Shown here piece by piece: positions 21,772 to 33,434 of a stretch of DNA of 64,000 bases. Numbering within the stretch: position 1 is the first letter of the stretch; each line of letters starts with the position of its first letter. Where the stretch lies: contig NC_073746.1 in the NCBI RefSeq assembly GCF_029784135.1, forward strand, positions 181,599,788 through 181,663,787, in the 5' to 3' direction. The notes under the pieces are model-generated. The model was not told where the DNA came from, did not search any database, and saw nothing but the letters and a program-made list of their open reading frames with translations. The stretch is from Toxorhynchites rutilus septentrionalis. Lineage: Eukaryota > Arthropoda > Insecta > Diptera > Culicidae. The position numbers and the translations under genes are program-made.

Positions 21772-22807
21772 TACGGTAATTTAAGTTTTGTAAATAAGAA
21801 AAAGTTATAGCCATGTCTCGTCGCCAGTGATAAGTGTTGGATAAACGTAGGATCAGAATTTTATCATTCTAGCATGATTCTAGCCACTTAACTGCGAATA
21901 ATTTTTGGATGAAATTGAGCACTTTTGGAACGGTCTCGTTAGAGATCACGGGCTAGCTCTCTCAAACCTAAATGACTATTTCCGAACACCATTCCTTTTG
22001 TATTGTCGATGTTTTCATCAGCTGGAGAGGTGAATAGTCATCCTTGACGTGACAAATCTTTCATCTCATCTTTCATCTTTGTAATAATGGTAAGCCAGTC
22101 ATGAATGAAAATAGTGTGTAAAAATGATCTCGATGACACAGCCGTTAGTGGAAATATGATTAAATTCTTTAAAAACGGTCGAGTAAGGCTCAAAAAATGT
22201 GTTTTATGCATTCAAAGAACTTCGTTTCATTATTATAATTAAAAGTTCAATAACATAGAACTACTTTAAAACTTCAGGCGTGCTAATAAGAGGCAACTTT
22301 ACCCCACAAAAACTCAAAATCAGATGCAGAATTCAACACTTTTCCTTCAATATCGCCAACATAACAATTTTCTCTAGTCACTGCGAGAGAACGGTGCCAC
22401 CGTCTACACAAATTTTTGATTGTGATGAAATAAGTGTACTTCATTTTAAAAAAAACACACCTAAAAGCAGCTGAAAATTGTTAAAACCTCAAAGATTGAT
22501 ATTCTCCAAATTCATGTAGTCCTGACTGAAACTCAACTCAATTATTACTACTATTAAAAGAATTTTGGAATACTAATACTTCATTATTTTATATTATGAT
22601 GACATATGAGTTAGAAACAATTCAAAGTTTTTTTCGCCATATCTAGATTATTTTCTACCATCAAAATACGCAGAAAACATTTCATTTACGTCAGAAAAAA
22701 TATGCTTTTTCGGGTGCTGAAGGGTGAAATGATCAAATAAAAGCATCTTTTTCAAAAGCTTTCAAATATTTGTATGTGTGGGAGCAGACATCTCTTTCTC
22801 TCAGACT

Positions 22808-24517
22808 CAGCGTTGCCAATGTTCCGGTTTGAACTGGATTCTTCCAGTTCTTTTTTCTCGATCCAGTGTTCCAGTCGAACCCTAAAATCTTCCAGTTTTT
22901 TTTAATATTGTCCAGTTTTATCCAGTTTTTTATATGTGTGCTTCAGTTTTACCCGTTTTATGTAAAAAAAACTTTACAATGATAAATATTATCCCTCTCT
23001 TTACCTTCATGTCCCTTGACCAATTTTATTTTTAATTATCGTTGCATCGATCCGAGGTGTATTTACTTTGGATCGATCTTTAATTTTTTTTTCACACTCA
23101 ACTAACTCAGTGTTATCTATCTCGTGTTTACACTTCCGATTTCAATACGGTTAGCGCGCAGTGCGTGTATTGAACATATGCTTTTTTAGCCGTGTTTCAT
23201 CTACCTCGTGGATTTCTGCGACAGGTGAGGCTGTAATTTGGTTCGTCCTATTTCGTTCAATCTGTCGGTGTTTTGTTGAAAATGCCGAAAACGATTAACT
23301 TTCCCGAGTGCTGGAAACTTATTAAATTACTTCAAAAACAGGATATCGCTCGATTTTTATCTTATTTGACAGTCTACTCAAGCAGCAACGTGCTACAGTG
23401 TCTTTGAATTTATAAAAAAATATATAAGTTGTTCTAGGTCCACCAAACCTTTCTGAAGTTCAGACCAATTGATCTATCATTTCGTTCACGACTGACACAA
23501 TGTTAATAGCAAAACAACTTACCCAAAATAGTTCATAGAGCCCACGTGCTGGCTTTGATTTTGTATAAACATCAGATATTATAGATCCTCCAAATCATTC
23601 TCATGTTCAGAAGGTCATAGAGTAAATTTGTCCATTGTATTCAATTGATATTAATATAAACCCCAAATAACCATGCTCCATTTGCATTCATTTTACGTAT
23701 AATCTAAACTCTTCTAAAGAGTTGATGCATACTTTGCATAAAATGCATATGCACCATAGTGTTTATTTTGCAAATATGCATACTATGCACATTTTTGAAA
23801 ATAATTTCTTGAGCAGGAGGAAATAATTAAGGAAATCTCATTTTAATTTTGATACCAAAATTTGGTTTGGAAAAGCCTGATATAAGAAGTAAAATACCAA
23901 TGAATAATACAAAAAAATGAGAGAAATTGAAAATCTCAATACCAAAATTTGATAATTTTAATACCAAAAAAAATATTTGAGCAGTGTTGTTTTAGCGTTG
24001 AATATGCTTAATTGAGTATTGGAATAATATTGTGAGTGGAGTTTTCTGGTATTTTAACTCGTAACCGAAGGTAAGGTTAGGCAAGTCGCGTTAAAAGACA
24101 GAAGATGGAAGTTAGGTTCGATGCAGTGATCTATAACCGGAAAATTGTCCCTATGTACCTCAATAATTCCATTATCGAGCAGTTTTGCGACGATCATCTA
24201 TTACCGATTTTATGGATATGAAGCAATAAATACGAGATTTTTCAAGTTTTACACAAATAAAACCGTATGGAAAAGATCCTCAAATATGGTTTCACAGTAT
24301 TGTTCGAGTAGTGGGATATGCCATTTTGCTCTGCTCGAATGATATGACTACTGTACGGAACATCAAAGGAAATTATATGCCTCAATCATTGGAATGGGTA
24401 AAAAAATCATTTTAGATAAATCATAGCCGATCTTATTAAAATAAAACGGTTTTACAGGATCCAGTTTTTTTTAAAGCAATCTTCCAGTTTTTTTGAAAAA
24501 TATTATTGGCAACCCTG
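22808..24517. mobile_element. hAT-like element with CCAGTTTT subterminal repeats
   Basis: A 1710-bp element with ends CAGCGTTGCCAAT and (reverse complement) CAGGGTTGCCAAT, flanked by CTCAGACT (22800-22807) and CTCAGATT (24518-24525), an 8-bp target duplication with one mismatch. Both ends carry several CCAGTTTT units. CAG...TTGCCA ends and 8-bp duplications are typical of hAT elements. Only a short coding remnant is visible inside. Confidence 0.8.
23282..23407 (+). pseudogene. 41-codon coding remnant in the hAT-like element
   Basis: An ATG with A at -3 opens a 41-codon frame that starts MPKTINFPECWKLIKLLQK and stops at 23405-23407, followed by an A-rich, non-coding stretch. Its position about 470 bp from the left end suits the start of a transposase or of a passenger gene whose remainder has been deleted. 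The family is not recognised. Confidence 0.3.
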
Positions 24518-25249
24518 CTCAGATTGAACGTCAGCTTGAAATTGTACGCAAAAAAAAATTCCAAACTGGAATGCGAGGCTGTTCTACACGACCACGCTAT
24601 CCACATAGCCACTGGTGCTGTTGCATAAATGGGTGATAATATTACACCTGATTATGAATTGAAGCTGAAAAGTATTTTCTGAGAGTAAAAAGGGGAGCAA
24701 AAACGTGAATCTATATTCAATTTGGTCTGGGCCTTGTATGTGGCAAAGTGTGCGAAAAGATTTAATGCATGTTTATTCTCTCTTACGCTTACGATGTGTC
24801 TTTTGTTGCGCCCGCTCATATTGCTCTTATATTGCTATAGCATATATATTATACAAATACTATACCAGTTTGGGGAGTATAGTAATGCTTCGAAATCCGG
24901 ATGATTAAGCGCTTACGAATATAACTTCAATTACTAAAAAATATTGACATATCATAGCATGAAAAATTAGCGTTCCTGCAGAATTAGAAGGCCTTCATCT
25001 AAGTTATGAATCACAGAATTCCACAAAATCATGTTATATTTGTTCAAAATTTGAAATTTCTTTCATCATGTCGTGATTTTAAATCCGGACACCTTTTTAA
25101 TCATGCTTTGAAATCCGGACACTTTTGCTTTCAAATCCGGACACTTGTTTTTTTTCAATTATTTGAGAGAAATTATTTATTAATTATTGTAGAACTTATT
25201 AACGGGTGCGTCATAAGTAGCGGGACTAAATGGAAACGGGTTTGATACA

Positions 25250-26115
25250 ACAGTTTTTCATTAATCCAATTATTTATTGTATTTTCACAAGATGACTACT
25301 ACAAGATGGCACCATTTATATATATTTTCAATATCCTATCAATATGGGTATCAAATGAAAGGGCTTGATTAGTAGAATACAGTAATTTATGAAAAATGTA
25401 AATCCAAAATGGCGGCCGCTACAAAATGACGAATTACATATTCTCTCAGAACCCCATCAATATGGGTATTAAATGAAAGGTATTGACTAGTAGACAGTTA
25501 TTCATGAAAATTGGAAATCCAAAATGGCCGCCATTACAATATGGCGCCATTTTTTTTTTCAAAACCTCATCAATATGGGTATCAAATGAAAGAGCTTCAC
25601 TAATAGAACACGGTTATTCATAAATAATGCAAATCCAAAATTTTGAAGAAATTGATGAATGGTTTTATTGTAGAGAAATAATGATACAGATAATGTACTA
25701 ACAAACTTAAAAATAAAATAAGTAAAAAACACTTTTTAAGTTCAACGGTTTCATTATAATTAAACATAATAACAATACAGATGTACCAAAAGCTAGAAAA
25801 TAACTAGGCAAGTAGCAGTTAGTAATTATCACACCCCTTTCTTCATTAATCTAGGGCATTGATGAGACCAAAATAAAATCGTGTGGCATGTAATGAAACA
25901 AACTAACTGTAGGTAATGGAAGTCTGACGTGGCCCATTTTGGATTTACATTTTTCGTAAATAACTGTGTTCTAATTGTCAATCCCTTTCATTTGATACAC
26001 ATTTTGATGCAAAATTAGAAAAAAAAATATATGGAACTATTTTGTAGTGGCGGCCATTTTGGATTTATATTTTTCATAAATAAGTGTGTTTTACTAATCA
26101 ATTCCTTTCGTTTAA
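25250..26115. mobile_element. foldback element, copy 1 (tandem units, core, inverted units)
   Basis: About three tandem units of roughly 125 bp (each with ATCCAAAATGG-GGCC, then CATCAATATGGGTATCAAAT) run rightwards from 25250 to 25640. A 285-bp core follows (25640-25925), then two units in inverted orientation (25925-26115). The core matches 45636-45840 and 48395-48660 in reverse complement. No protein is encoded. Confidence 0.75.
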
Positions 26116-26129
26116 GATTTGGAAAAAAA

Positions 26130-26131
<2 letters not shown>

Positions 26132-26216
<85 letters not shown>
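26132..26216. repeat. (TA)n microsatellite
   Basis: Over 80 bp of nearly pure TA at the end of the inverted foldback units. Reading frames across it are artefacts of the repeat. Confidence 0.98.
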
Positions 26217-26218
<2 letters not shown>

Positions 26219-26223
26219 CATTT

Positions 26224-26262
26224 CTCTGGGTTAAGGTCTGGGTTAAGGTCTGGGTTAACCCT
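26224..26262. repeat. 12-bp tandem repeat (TCTGGGTTAAGG)
   Basis: About three copies of a 12-bp unit directly after the TA array. Confidence 0.9.
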
Positions 26263-26772
26263 TCCCAGGTAAGGCTGGTAGAGCGTTCCTCACCTCTATA
26301 AAAAAAAAAAATGAGAATCGTCAACTTTTGACCATCCGGACGGTTAAAAGCATTTTCTGAATGTGCTTTTCATTCCGGACATGGGTTTGTGAAATTAACA
26401 TTGATTTTTGATTGTTTACATTTTTTTTTGTTAACAGCTAGGTACTATGTTTGACCCTAAACTAAATTGACACAACAGTAACTATTAATTCACATTAACT
26501 CAACATTCAAAAAATGTCATGGTTTAGGCATGGTATTGAATGTAATGAAAAAGTGTCCGGATTAAAAAGCGTTCGGATTCAGAAACATCACTGTAGCCTA
26601 TTTTTTGTTATTTTTAATCTCATTTAATGTAATAAAACGGGATGCCAAAGCATGTGCTAAAAACTGAACGTGGCGTGATTGACTTAAGCAACACCAATTT
26701 CATAGTGAAAGTTAAGGGAAAGCAAAGTGTAGAAATATGAAAAAAATCGATTATTTCGATTTCTCAAATAAC

Positions 26773-26819
26773 AGATATAGATAGAGGTAAACGAACTATG
26801 TTTACCTCTATCTATATCT
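26773..26819. repeat. perfect 20-bp hairpin
   Basis: AGATATAGATAGAGGTAAAC and its exact reverse complement are separated by 7 nt. It may be a snap-back product or a MITE remnant; a microRNA precursor is less likely because the stem has no mismatch. Confidence 0.85.
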
Positions 26820-29800
26820 ATAAAGATAAGAAAGTTAGATTTTTTATTTCATCGACAATTTTGGTCACCCTATTTTTGACAACATAAAAACGAGCGCTCT
26901 ATCATGAGTAACAACTTTGTCTAAGACAGTTTTTGTCTAGAGGATAACTGTCAAGCTCTAAATGCTAATTCCCACTTAAATGCATCTCCTGGACCATTGT
27001 GCATTGATTATATGTCGCTCGCAACCGAAGGTCACACAACCGAACCGAAATGCCCAAATATTCAAATCAGTTGCAAATGTATAAAAGAAGATCCTAAATT
27101 CCAGAAAGGGACATGTACACCACAACTGCACCTCAAGTAATCTGAAACTGACAGCGGTTCTTATTTTGAAGAATAATCATTACTTTGGAACGCATCCTGA
27201 AGGATTTCCACGCCACCAAGTATTTACATTCACCATACTGATAGGTCCCAGTAAATTTCCTGGTACAAATGGACCGCTTAATCAGTGCAGAAAAATATTT
27301 ATAAAAAGTTGCCGTTGCAGGCGAAAAACGAAGCAAACTTCACACTGTTCACAATCATTTATCGACGGAATGCACGCCAGGAGCCGAAGGCCGAAAGCGG
27401 AAACAGGGAAACAAAACCATGCTTCCTGCCGTCGAAAATCTTCTGCACTTTTCGTTGAGTCAGCAAATTTCCCAAAACATAAACGTAGTCAAATTAGCAT
27501 TAAAACCGAACCTGTCGTTCCGCACACTTTCTGACGTTAGTTTTCCACGTCAAATGTTTGGCGACGTCTCACCCTGGGCTGGGCTTGGCTAGGCTGGGCA
27601 CCGACACAGACGACGTCCGCGACGGGGCGATGACTCAGAACTCGAAATCATTAATTCTATACACTCCGCTCGGTTTGGGTTCTGTGTTGTGTTCACACTC
27701 TCATTCAACTCGAGCTGAAAAACGATCCGTTTGGCACCACTACCTCCTGACTGGGGGAGGCATCTCCGGACGATGCGACCCCGCCAAACGAAAGCGAGTG
27801 CTGTTTTGATTGCATGCGAAAATTTCTCATTATTTGGTTACCCAATCCGTCCCACGAACCCGCGCGCACTTGGTTCGGCTCTTGGAAGCTATAAAACAGA
27901 CCAAAATGGTATCAAAGTCAAGTCGGGAACGGCTGCTTCACAGTGCAATAAAACTTTGTACTTTTGTTCATTGGATGCTATGAAACGCTAGGGATGCTAG
28001 TTTTGACTTCGTCGAGTGACGAGGTGACTATCCTTACACTGGCATCACTGTCTGAAAGTGCCCAAATGGTGTGGATGTCGCTTTCGGAGCATACGCCGCT
28101 ATGTATGTGCCCTGGGGAGACGAAATTTCGAAAATTGAACCTAGCACGCTACTAATTAAATAAACTCTTTGATTCATTTAAAACGATATGATGAATGCTT
28201 TCTGTAATTAATTAGTGTTTTTATTAGTCGCATCAATCATGCACTGTGTAGAAGTACTTCACTCTTCACTGGCGGCCTCAGTTGATGCAGAGGGAGTGGG
28301 AGATCGGGCCCTGGCCCCTCCCTTTCCGTCTCATTTAGGAGCGGATGTCGGTCGAGAGCCAAACCGATTCCGAAGGAGGGAAACAGCACAAGAACTTGAC
28401 GAGCTGTTGGAAGGCAAATATTTGCTACAAAGTGCCTGGGCTGGATTAAATTTATTTGCTCGCTTGTTATAACGATAGAGAGTACGAAACTCGGTGCACT
28501 TGATGTTTGTCTAGAAGTTGAAGCGAATTAGCAACGCCTCGATTGTGCCGTGCAGCATAACGGCGCTAATCGAGTTGACGGAGCGGAGGAGCAGAAACGC
28601 GATCGAGCGGAGTCAAATTAGAAGAACTGCGCTAAACCCTGTGTGACCTTCACCCAGTGGGATTTGTTTTATGTAAATTTCGTTCGTAGAAAGTTTCGTT
28701 ATTAGCTGCTGCTTTTTTTTCGCTCTCCTTTACTTTGGGATAGAGCGTCAACATCTGCTCTTAATCATCGTTGGGAGCTTATGGCGAAAAATGTTTATTA
28801 TTCGTGGAAACAATAATTATGCCAATGTGGGTTTGAAGTTTATGAATCAATTTATACACACCGGAAATTGGGTTCTTTCATCAGCTCTTCCTGCTGCACA
28901 TGACAATGCCCCACGTGACGGTGGGATTTCAATTGATCGCCACCGAGACGGCAAATTCTCTAGGCTTGAACCGCCAATGAGACTTAATTTCGAATTCATT
29001 GCTCGTAGTGCATTTTCGTTTGCCATTCCCGCTTTCGCGCTGATGGATCCGAGATCCGAAAATTACGAGTTTAATTTACGCGATTCGAAGTCATCCCCGT
29101 GTCATATAATCCACCTCTTCATCATCATCATTATTATTATTATTATTATTATCATTGCGATCACGATGGCAGTCAATTCGCGCGGTAGCTGAGAACTTCT
29201 CCTTTTACTTATCCCGCTCATCCCCGTCGTCGCTTATTTGCATTCCGATTTGAGCTCGATGTGCGGCCAAAAATAAAGCATAAATACCTCATCCGGGCCG
29301 AGTGAGGCCGCTGAGTGGAGGGGAAAATCAATAACAGCACGTGATTTACATTCCGAACGATGCGCAATCTGGAATTCGTAAAGCTGGCAGCAAACTTATT
29401 GAATTCTACGCTGATTGAATTCACAAGACGCTCAATGAAATAGCAACCAATTTGTCACCGATCGCGTCGTGGTAGTCAGGAATTATCTGATAAGGTTGAA
29501 TAACATTCTGCTTCCCGCCCATCGTCCCCCATTCGAAAACCGGCATGGTTTTACATTTCACATCCATCCATCTTTGTGTGCAATTTTCATTTAGGATCTC
29601 ATGATCCAGTTTCATTCAACGTTTCGTTTTCTCACGATATTCGCGAGTTTCCATCAAAAATTGTACTCCCAATCATAATCATATGCATATCAAACTCGAC
29701 GGAAAAAAACCCTCAACCAAAAACAAATATGTTCAGCTTCTTTCCATCGTTACGATTAATAATTCAGTAACCAGATACAGAATCCTCTCGTCCGGGTCCA

Positions 29801-30246
29801 TCCCGACCTTCCCAGCACCCACCACTTCCCGCTGAGCTCAGTTACTCGAGTAGCGATTGCGAATGTCGGCGAGATAATGTTTATTTAAATTCCATACGCC
29901 AAACGCCGAAAAAAGAAAAAGGCGACTTTAGCACATGCCAGAGAACGCAATGTGCAATCCGACGATTCGCGGGGAAACGTGGAGTGGGATTTCGGAACCC
30001 CTCGAGTCGGCAGTGAGTGACGCGCAAATCAATATTCCATCCGCAATCGGGAAGGAAGATAACATAGATGTTTTCCGGCCGCAATTACAGCAGACGGGGA
30101 GCAGGTTTAGGATAATATGCGGAAGGATTTCCTTCCCAGATCGTGATGTTTGCCGTTTTCGTGGAGCATGCGTTGCTATCCCCGCTAATGTGTGGGCGAT
30201 TGAGTTTCATAGCAGTTTTGTTGCGAAAAGCCGTGGAATTCCTTAA
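26820..30246. other. unique-looking non-coding DNA
   Basis: About 3.4 kb with more balanced base composition and few transposon signs. Many open frames of 60-130 codons overlap in conflicting frames (such as plus 27166-27534, 28791-29192, 29935-30246) with no domain, signal peptide or splice-bounded exon that I can defend. An ATT microsatellite lies at 29124-29154. It may be intronic or regulatory. Confidence 0.45.
29124..29154. repeat. (ATT)n microsatellite
   Basis: About ten ATT/ATC units. Confidence 0.9.
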
Positions 30247-30402
30247 GGGGATATTCTAGTGTAGAGACACGAATTTTGGACGTTCTTTCGAGCTCCGTAA
30301 AAATAAAAAGAAAATTATGTTTACTATCCATTATATCATCATTAGTTCAATTATCTTTTAACAAGAAAACAGAAATTGAAAAGTGAAAAAATATTCATAA
30401 TT

Positions 30403-31182
30403 AACGGGTGTTGGATAAAAAATGAGAATTTTTTCAATACCTTTCAGTAACTCAAATAAAGAGCGTAAAATTTTTTTTCTCCAAGAAAATTGCTCTTTGG
30501 GCTCCCTAGAAACAGTAGGCGTGTTTGGTTTTGCTAGTTTGAATTTAGTCAAAGCAAAGATGGCGTCGAAACAGCACGTGCTCCGCGAACGCATTGTACG
30601 GTTCTACGAAACGCATTTCCAGCAAGGAAAAAAGTTCACGGTGGCACATTTTAAGGAAGAAAATGTACCTGTCAGTACGGTATATCGTATCCTGGGTTCC
30701 CTGAATCCTGCTGCCGTTCCTGAACGAGCATCACGCGGATGGGAAGTACGTCTTCTGGCCGGACAAGGCGTCTTCCCATTACGCCAAGAAGACGCTGGCG
30801 TATCTTGAGGAGAAAAAGATACCGTTCGTGCCGAAAGATCGTAACCCAACAAACTTGCCCCAGTGCCGCCCAATAGAGGATTTCTTTGGCTCACTCAGTG
30901 CCCTAGTGTATAAAAACAATTGGAGAGCCAAGGACACGAAGCAACTGACTACAAGAATCCGGAATTGTATCCGGAAAATGGACGTAAGTGCCGTACAACG
31001 TTCTTGTGAGAGCATCGCGACAAAGTTGCGTGGAACAGCAGACCACGTCCCTTACTCAAACATTCACTGACATTTTTTTGAAGAAAATACATTATGTTAT
31101 TAATAAAAAATACTGAAATCGATGAAAAAAAAATTTGTTTGTATGTGATTGAAAAAATTCTCATTTTTTATTTAACACCCGT
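30403..31182 (+). mobile_element. internally deleted DD37E-type element
   Basis: A 780-bp element with long, nearly perfect inverted ends (ACGGGTGTTGGATAAAAAAT continuing GAGAATTTTTTCAAT; right end differs at two positions near the tip). It holds the start and the end of a Tc1/mariner-superfamily transposase with the middle removed, so it is non-autonomous. The flanking TA is clear on the left but altered on the right. Confidence 0.82.
30560..31070 (+). pseudogene. DD37E-type transposase, N- and C-terminal parts joined by deletion
   Basis: ATG at 30560 opens the N-terminal helix-turn-helix (SKQHVLRERIVRFYETHFQQ, then NVPVSTVYRILGS). The frame then breaks near 30700. In another frame the C-terminal catalytic part follows, with the second aspartate in WPDKASSHY and the glutamate in RPIEDFFG. 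There are 37 residues between them, as in DD37E enzymes. The first catalytic aspartate and its region are deleted. The C-terminal frame ends at 31070. It is related in organisation to the element at 17355-18656 but clearly a different subfamily. Confidence 0.82.
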
Positions 31183-31701
31183 TTGAATAGTTACACGCTG
31201 ATGAAGTGATGGGTCGCAAAAAAAAGTTGTTCCATGACGTACACGACTTCAGCCCTTCTGGTTATCTGAAACAGAAAAATCGAACCGATTCTGAATCAGT
31301 AAAGATGTCGCTAACGCATGAACCTCAGACAATTCAAAACATCTTTTTTGACAAAATGGCGGCCGTTTGAAAAACAAAATGCGGTTTTTCTTACGTTTCC
31401 CGATTTTTTTTTAAAAATGGTAAAATTTGAAAATTATCATTTTTCAGAGGTTTATGCGATAGAGAGATGCATGCAGATTGTATTCATATAAATTCGAAAT
31501 TCGAATGAATCGGCTCAGTAGAACTTGAGATATCGGCGTACACGAGTTTGAAAAAACTAGTTTCGAGAAAAACGCGTTTGGAATTCATTGTTATGGTAAA
31601 TAATGGAATTTTCGATAAATCCTTTCTAGAGTATATTCTTCAATGTCTAAATGAAGAAAAAAAAATTTGACCTTTTTCAAATTTCTACACTAGAATACTG
31701 A

Positions 31702-31859
31702 GTGTGTTTCATCGTAATGAGAATTTTTGAAATTGTAAAAATAATTACCTATCTATGCATTCCAAAGTGTATTCATTGTATTCAGATGCAGAATTTGCCA
31801 ACCCCAAGAATATCTGGTACAAAATTCATCCATTACCTAATATTTAACTCTTTTATGAC
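31702..31859. other. non-coding spacer
   Basis: Short A+T-rich spacer, nothing recognised. Confidence 0.5.
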
Positions 31860-31862
31860 TCA

Positions 31863-32695
31863 CTAGCTGACCCGGCAACTTCGTCCCGCCCAAAATTTGT
31901 TTTTTGTTATCAATACCTTCAAACATTCACGTTTTCTTGCTAAGCGCACGTTCATGAGTCCAATTGAAGAACTGTTCATTGATTGATCTTCTAATCGTTG
32001 AATTTACCTTAATTCAATTGATTTCCTTAATTCCACTTTAAAATTCCTAGTATTTCTACCAAAACTCATCATTATAAAATAAGATTATTTTCAGACACAA
32101 TTCTCGTTCACGATTTTTGAACCACTTGCAAATAACATTCCATTACATGGAATACATGTTTGATACAAAAAATATGATATAATAAAGACAGACCCCTCCC
32201 TTCTTCACCCCTCAGAGAGAAGAGAGGAGTGTCTATTCACCACAGAAACGTTTCGTGTCCCCTAAAATCTCCGCATGCCAAATTCGGCTTCATTTCCTTG
32301 ATTAGTTTTCGAGTTGAGCAGAAATTTGTCTTTGATTTCTATGGCAGCTCCCCGTTTTAGAGGGGGTGGAGTGTCTAACCACCGTAAAAACATTTATTGC
32401 ACCTTAAAATCTCCACATGCCAAATTTGGTTTCATTCGCTTGATTAATTCTCGAGTAATGCAGAAATTTGTATTTCATTTGTATGGCAGTCCCCCCTTAG
32501 AGAGGGGGGAGGGGAGTCTATTCACACAGAAACGTTTCGTGTCCCCTAAAATCTTCACATGCCGAATTTGGCTCCATTTGCTTGATTAGTTTTCGAGTTA
32601 TGCAGAAATATGTTTTTCGTTTGCACGACAGCCCACTCTAAGAAAGGGGGGGGACGAGTCTCGAACCACCATAGAAACATTTATTGCACCTTAGA
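31863..32695 (+). mobile_element. non-autonomous element with AGCTGACCCGGCAA start and tandem repeats
   Basis: Begins with CTAGCTGACCCGGCAACTTC, a phrase I know as a common dispersed arthropod repeat, and holds about four tandem units of 130-150 bp (32200-32690). The layout (single-copy start plus internal tandem array, no terminal inverted repeats, no coding sequence) resembles DINE/Helentron-type elements, but the class is an inference. Its right end abuts a LINE fragment at 32700. Confidence 0.5.
32200..32690 (+). repeat. tandem array of ~140-bp units, two alternating types
   Basis: Units alternate between a type with GAAACGTTTCGTGTCCCCTA (32244, 32528) and one with AAACATTTATTGCACCTTA (32398, 32675), each followed by an AAATCT(C/T)C(A/C/G)CATGCC-like phrase, a GAGT(T/A)-ATGCAGAAAT phrase and a G-rich run. 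The spacing is about 130-150 bp, so the higher-order unit is a dimer near 285 bp. Confidence 0.85.
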
Positions 32696-32699
32696 ACCT

Positions 32700-33434
32700 T
32701 CACATCGCGATCTCGCACAATACTTCAAAAGGGATGCCATCTGCTCCAGGACCTTTTGATGCATCAATGTTATCCAAGACTTTCGTGACTTCGCCTAGTG
32801 TGAACTGCAGCGTTGTAATGTTGAAGTCATATTCCTGTATGCGACTGAAACTCGTTGGAAGCAATGGTGGCGAATTCGTGTTGTAGACCGACTTAAAGAA
32901 CTTCGCGAACAGATTAGCAACTTCAAGAGAAGTACTAGCAGTGATTCCATTGAATTTCACTGTGCCCGGAACACGGTTACTAGACCGCTGCGATTTTACG
33001 AATTTCCAGAATTCCAACGGGTATTGCTTCAGGTTTGCTTGCGTTCGTTTGACGTAATCCTAACCTTTATGAGTTCGTTATAGTGCAGTTCAATTAATCT
33101 GTGACTATTTTTACTGTCGGGTCTTCATATAACGTTTGCGCGACTAACTCAAAACATTCCATAAGTTGCGTAACTGAGAATTCTACCAGGGTTGCCACGA
33201 AGTGCGCCTCGCCACGCGTCGTTGGAGGGGAACTCGTGCATAAACGATTTCGTATAATTTGGCATAGAAACGATCAGCCAATACATCCACAGAGTCTCCG
33301 GTTAAAATTTGTTGCCAGTCGATAATAGACAAGTCGTTGTTTAATGAGCCGTAGTCACAAAGCCTGAAATTCGGTTGTGGAGACGATTCGTAATCAGGCG
33401 TGACCGAGTTGCATTGAGCGTTGTTACGCCACAA
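32700..33434 (-). pseudogene. Jockey-clade LINE fragment: linker between endonuclease and reverse transcriptase
   Basis: Two minus-strand frames. The first (33434-33183) has the CDYGSLNNDLSIIDWQQIL block found after the endonuclease; the second (33017-32700) has FWKFVKSQR, then ANLFAKFFKSVYNT and DASKGPGADGIPFEVL, the blocks leading into reverse-transcriptase domain 1. The Jockey element at 39650-42480 has the same blocks in the same order. The reverse transcriptase proper is missing because the tandem-repeat element follows at 32695. Confidence 0.82.

Larger units (their letters stand above)
20660..22310 (+). mobile_element. putative pogo-like element (GGGTAAA ends)
   Basis: Candidate inverted ends are TTGGGTAAAAGTTCGCT near 20664 and the reverse complement TGGGGTAAAGTTGCCT near 22306. 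Between them lies an exon encoding a psq/pogo-type helix-turn-helix, the N-terminal DNA-binding domain of pogo/Tigger transposases. A tRNA-type SINE and a small MITE are nested inside. No DDE catalytic domain was recognised, so it would be a deletion derivative. The end assignment is tentative. Confidence 0.35.
24886..26590. mobile_element. element with ATCCGGACAC subterminal repeats
   Basis: Candidate inverted ends are CTTCGAAATCCGGATGATTA (about 24889) and, as reverse complement, TTTCTGAATCCGAACGCTTT (about 26585). At least three AATCCGGACAC units follow the left end, and two more (26330, 26558) are near the right end. The inner part was replaced or invaded by the foldback segment 25250-26115 and a TA microsatellite. 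No target duplication was settled. Confidence 0.45.
30247..31701. mobile_element. MITE with ATTCTAGTGTAGA ends, holding a DD37E derivative
   Basis: Left end GGGATATTCTAGTGTAGAGA and right end (reverse complement) CAGTATTCTAGTGTAGAAAT form an inverted pair 1.45 kb apart. Without the nested element it would be about 675 bp. No coding sequence of its own. Confidence 0.6.

Noticed and set aside
26015..26324. Several open frames of 60-70 codons on both strands
   Set aside because: They are translations of the (TA)n microsatellite (alternating Tyr-Ile) and have no coding meaning.
28215..28472. A secreted protein gene (hydrophobic start at 28215)
   Set aside because: The start is not an ATG in good context and the rest of the frame is low-quality; no splice donor in frame.
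27166..30246. Host exons among many 60-130-codon frames
   Set aside because: Frames overlap on both strands, with no domain or paired splice signals strong enough to choose between them.
32200..32690. CRISPR-like array of repeats
   Set aside because: Units are long (130-150 bp), contiguous and without unique spacers, in a eukaryotic context; this is a tandem repeat within a mobile element.
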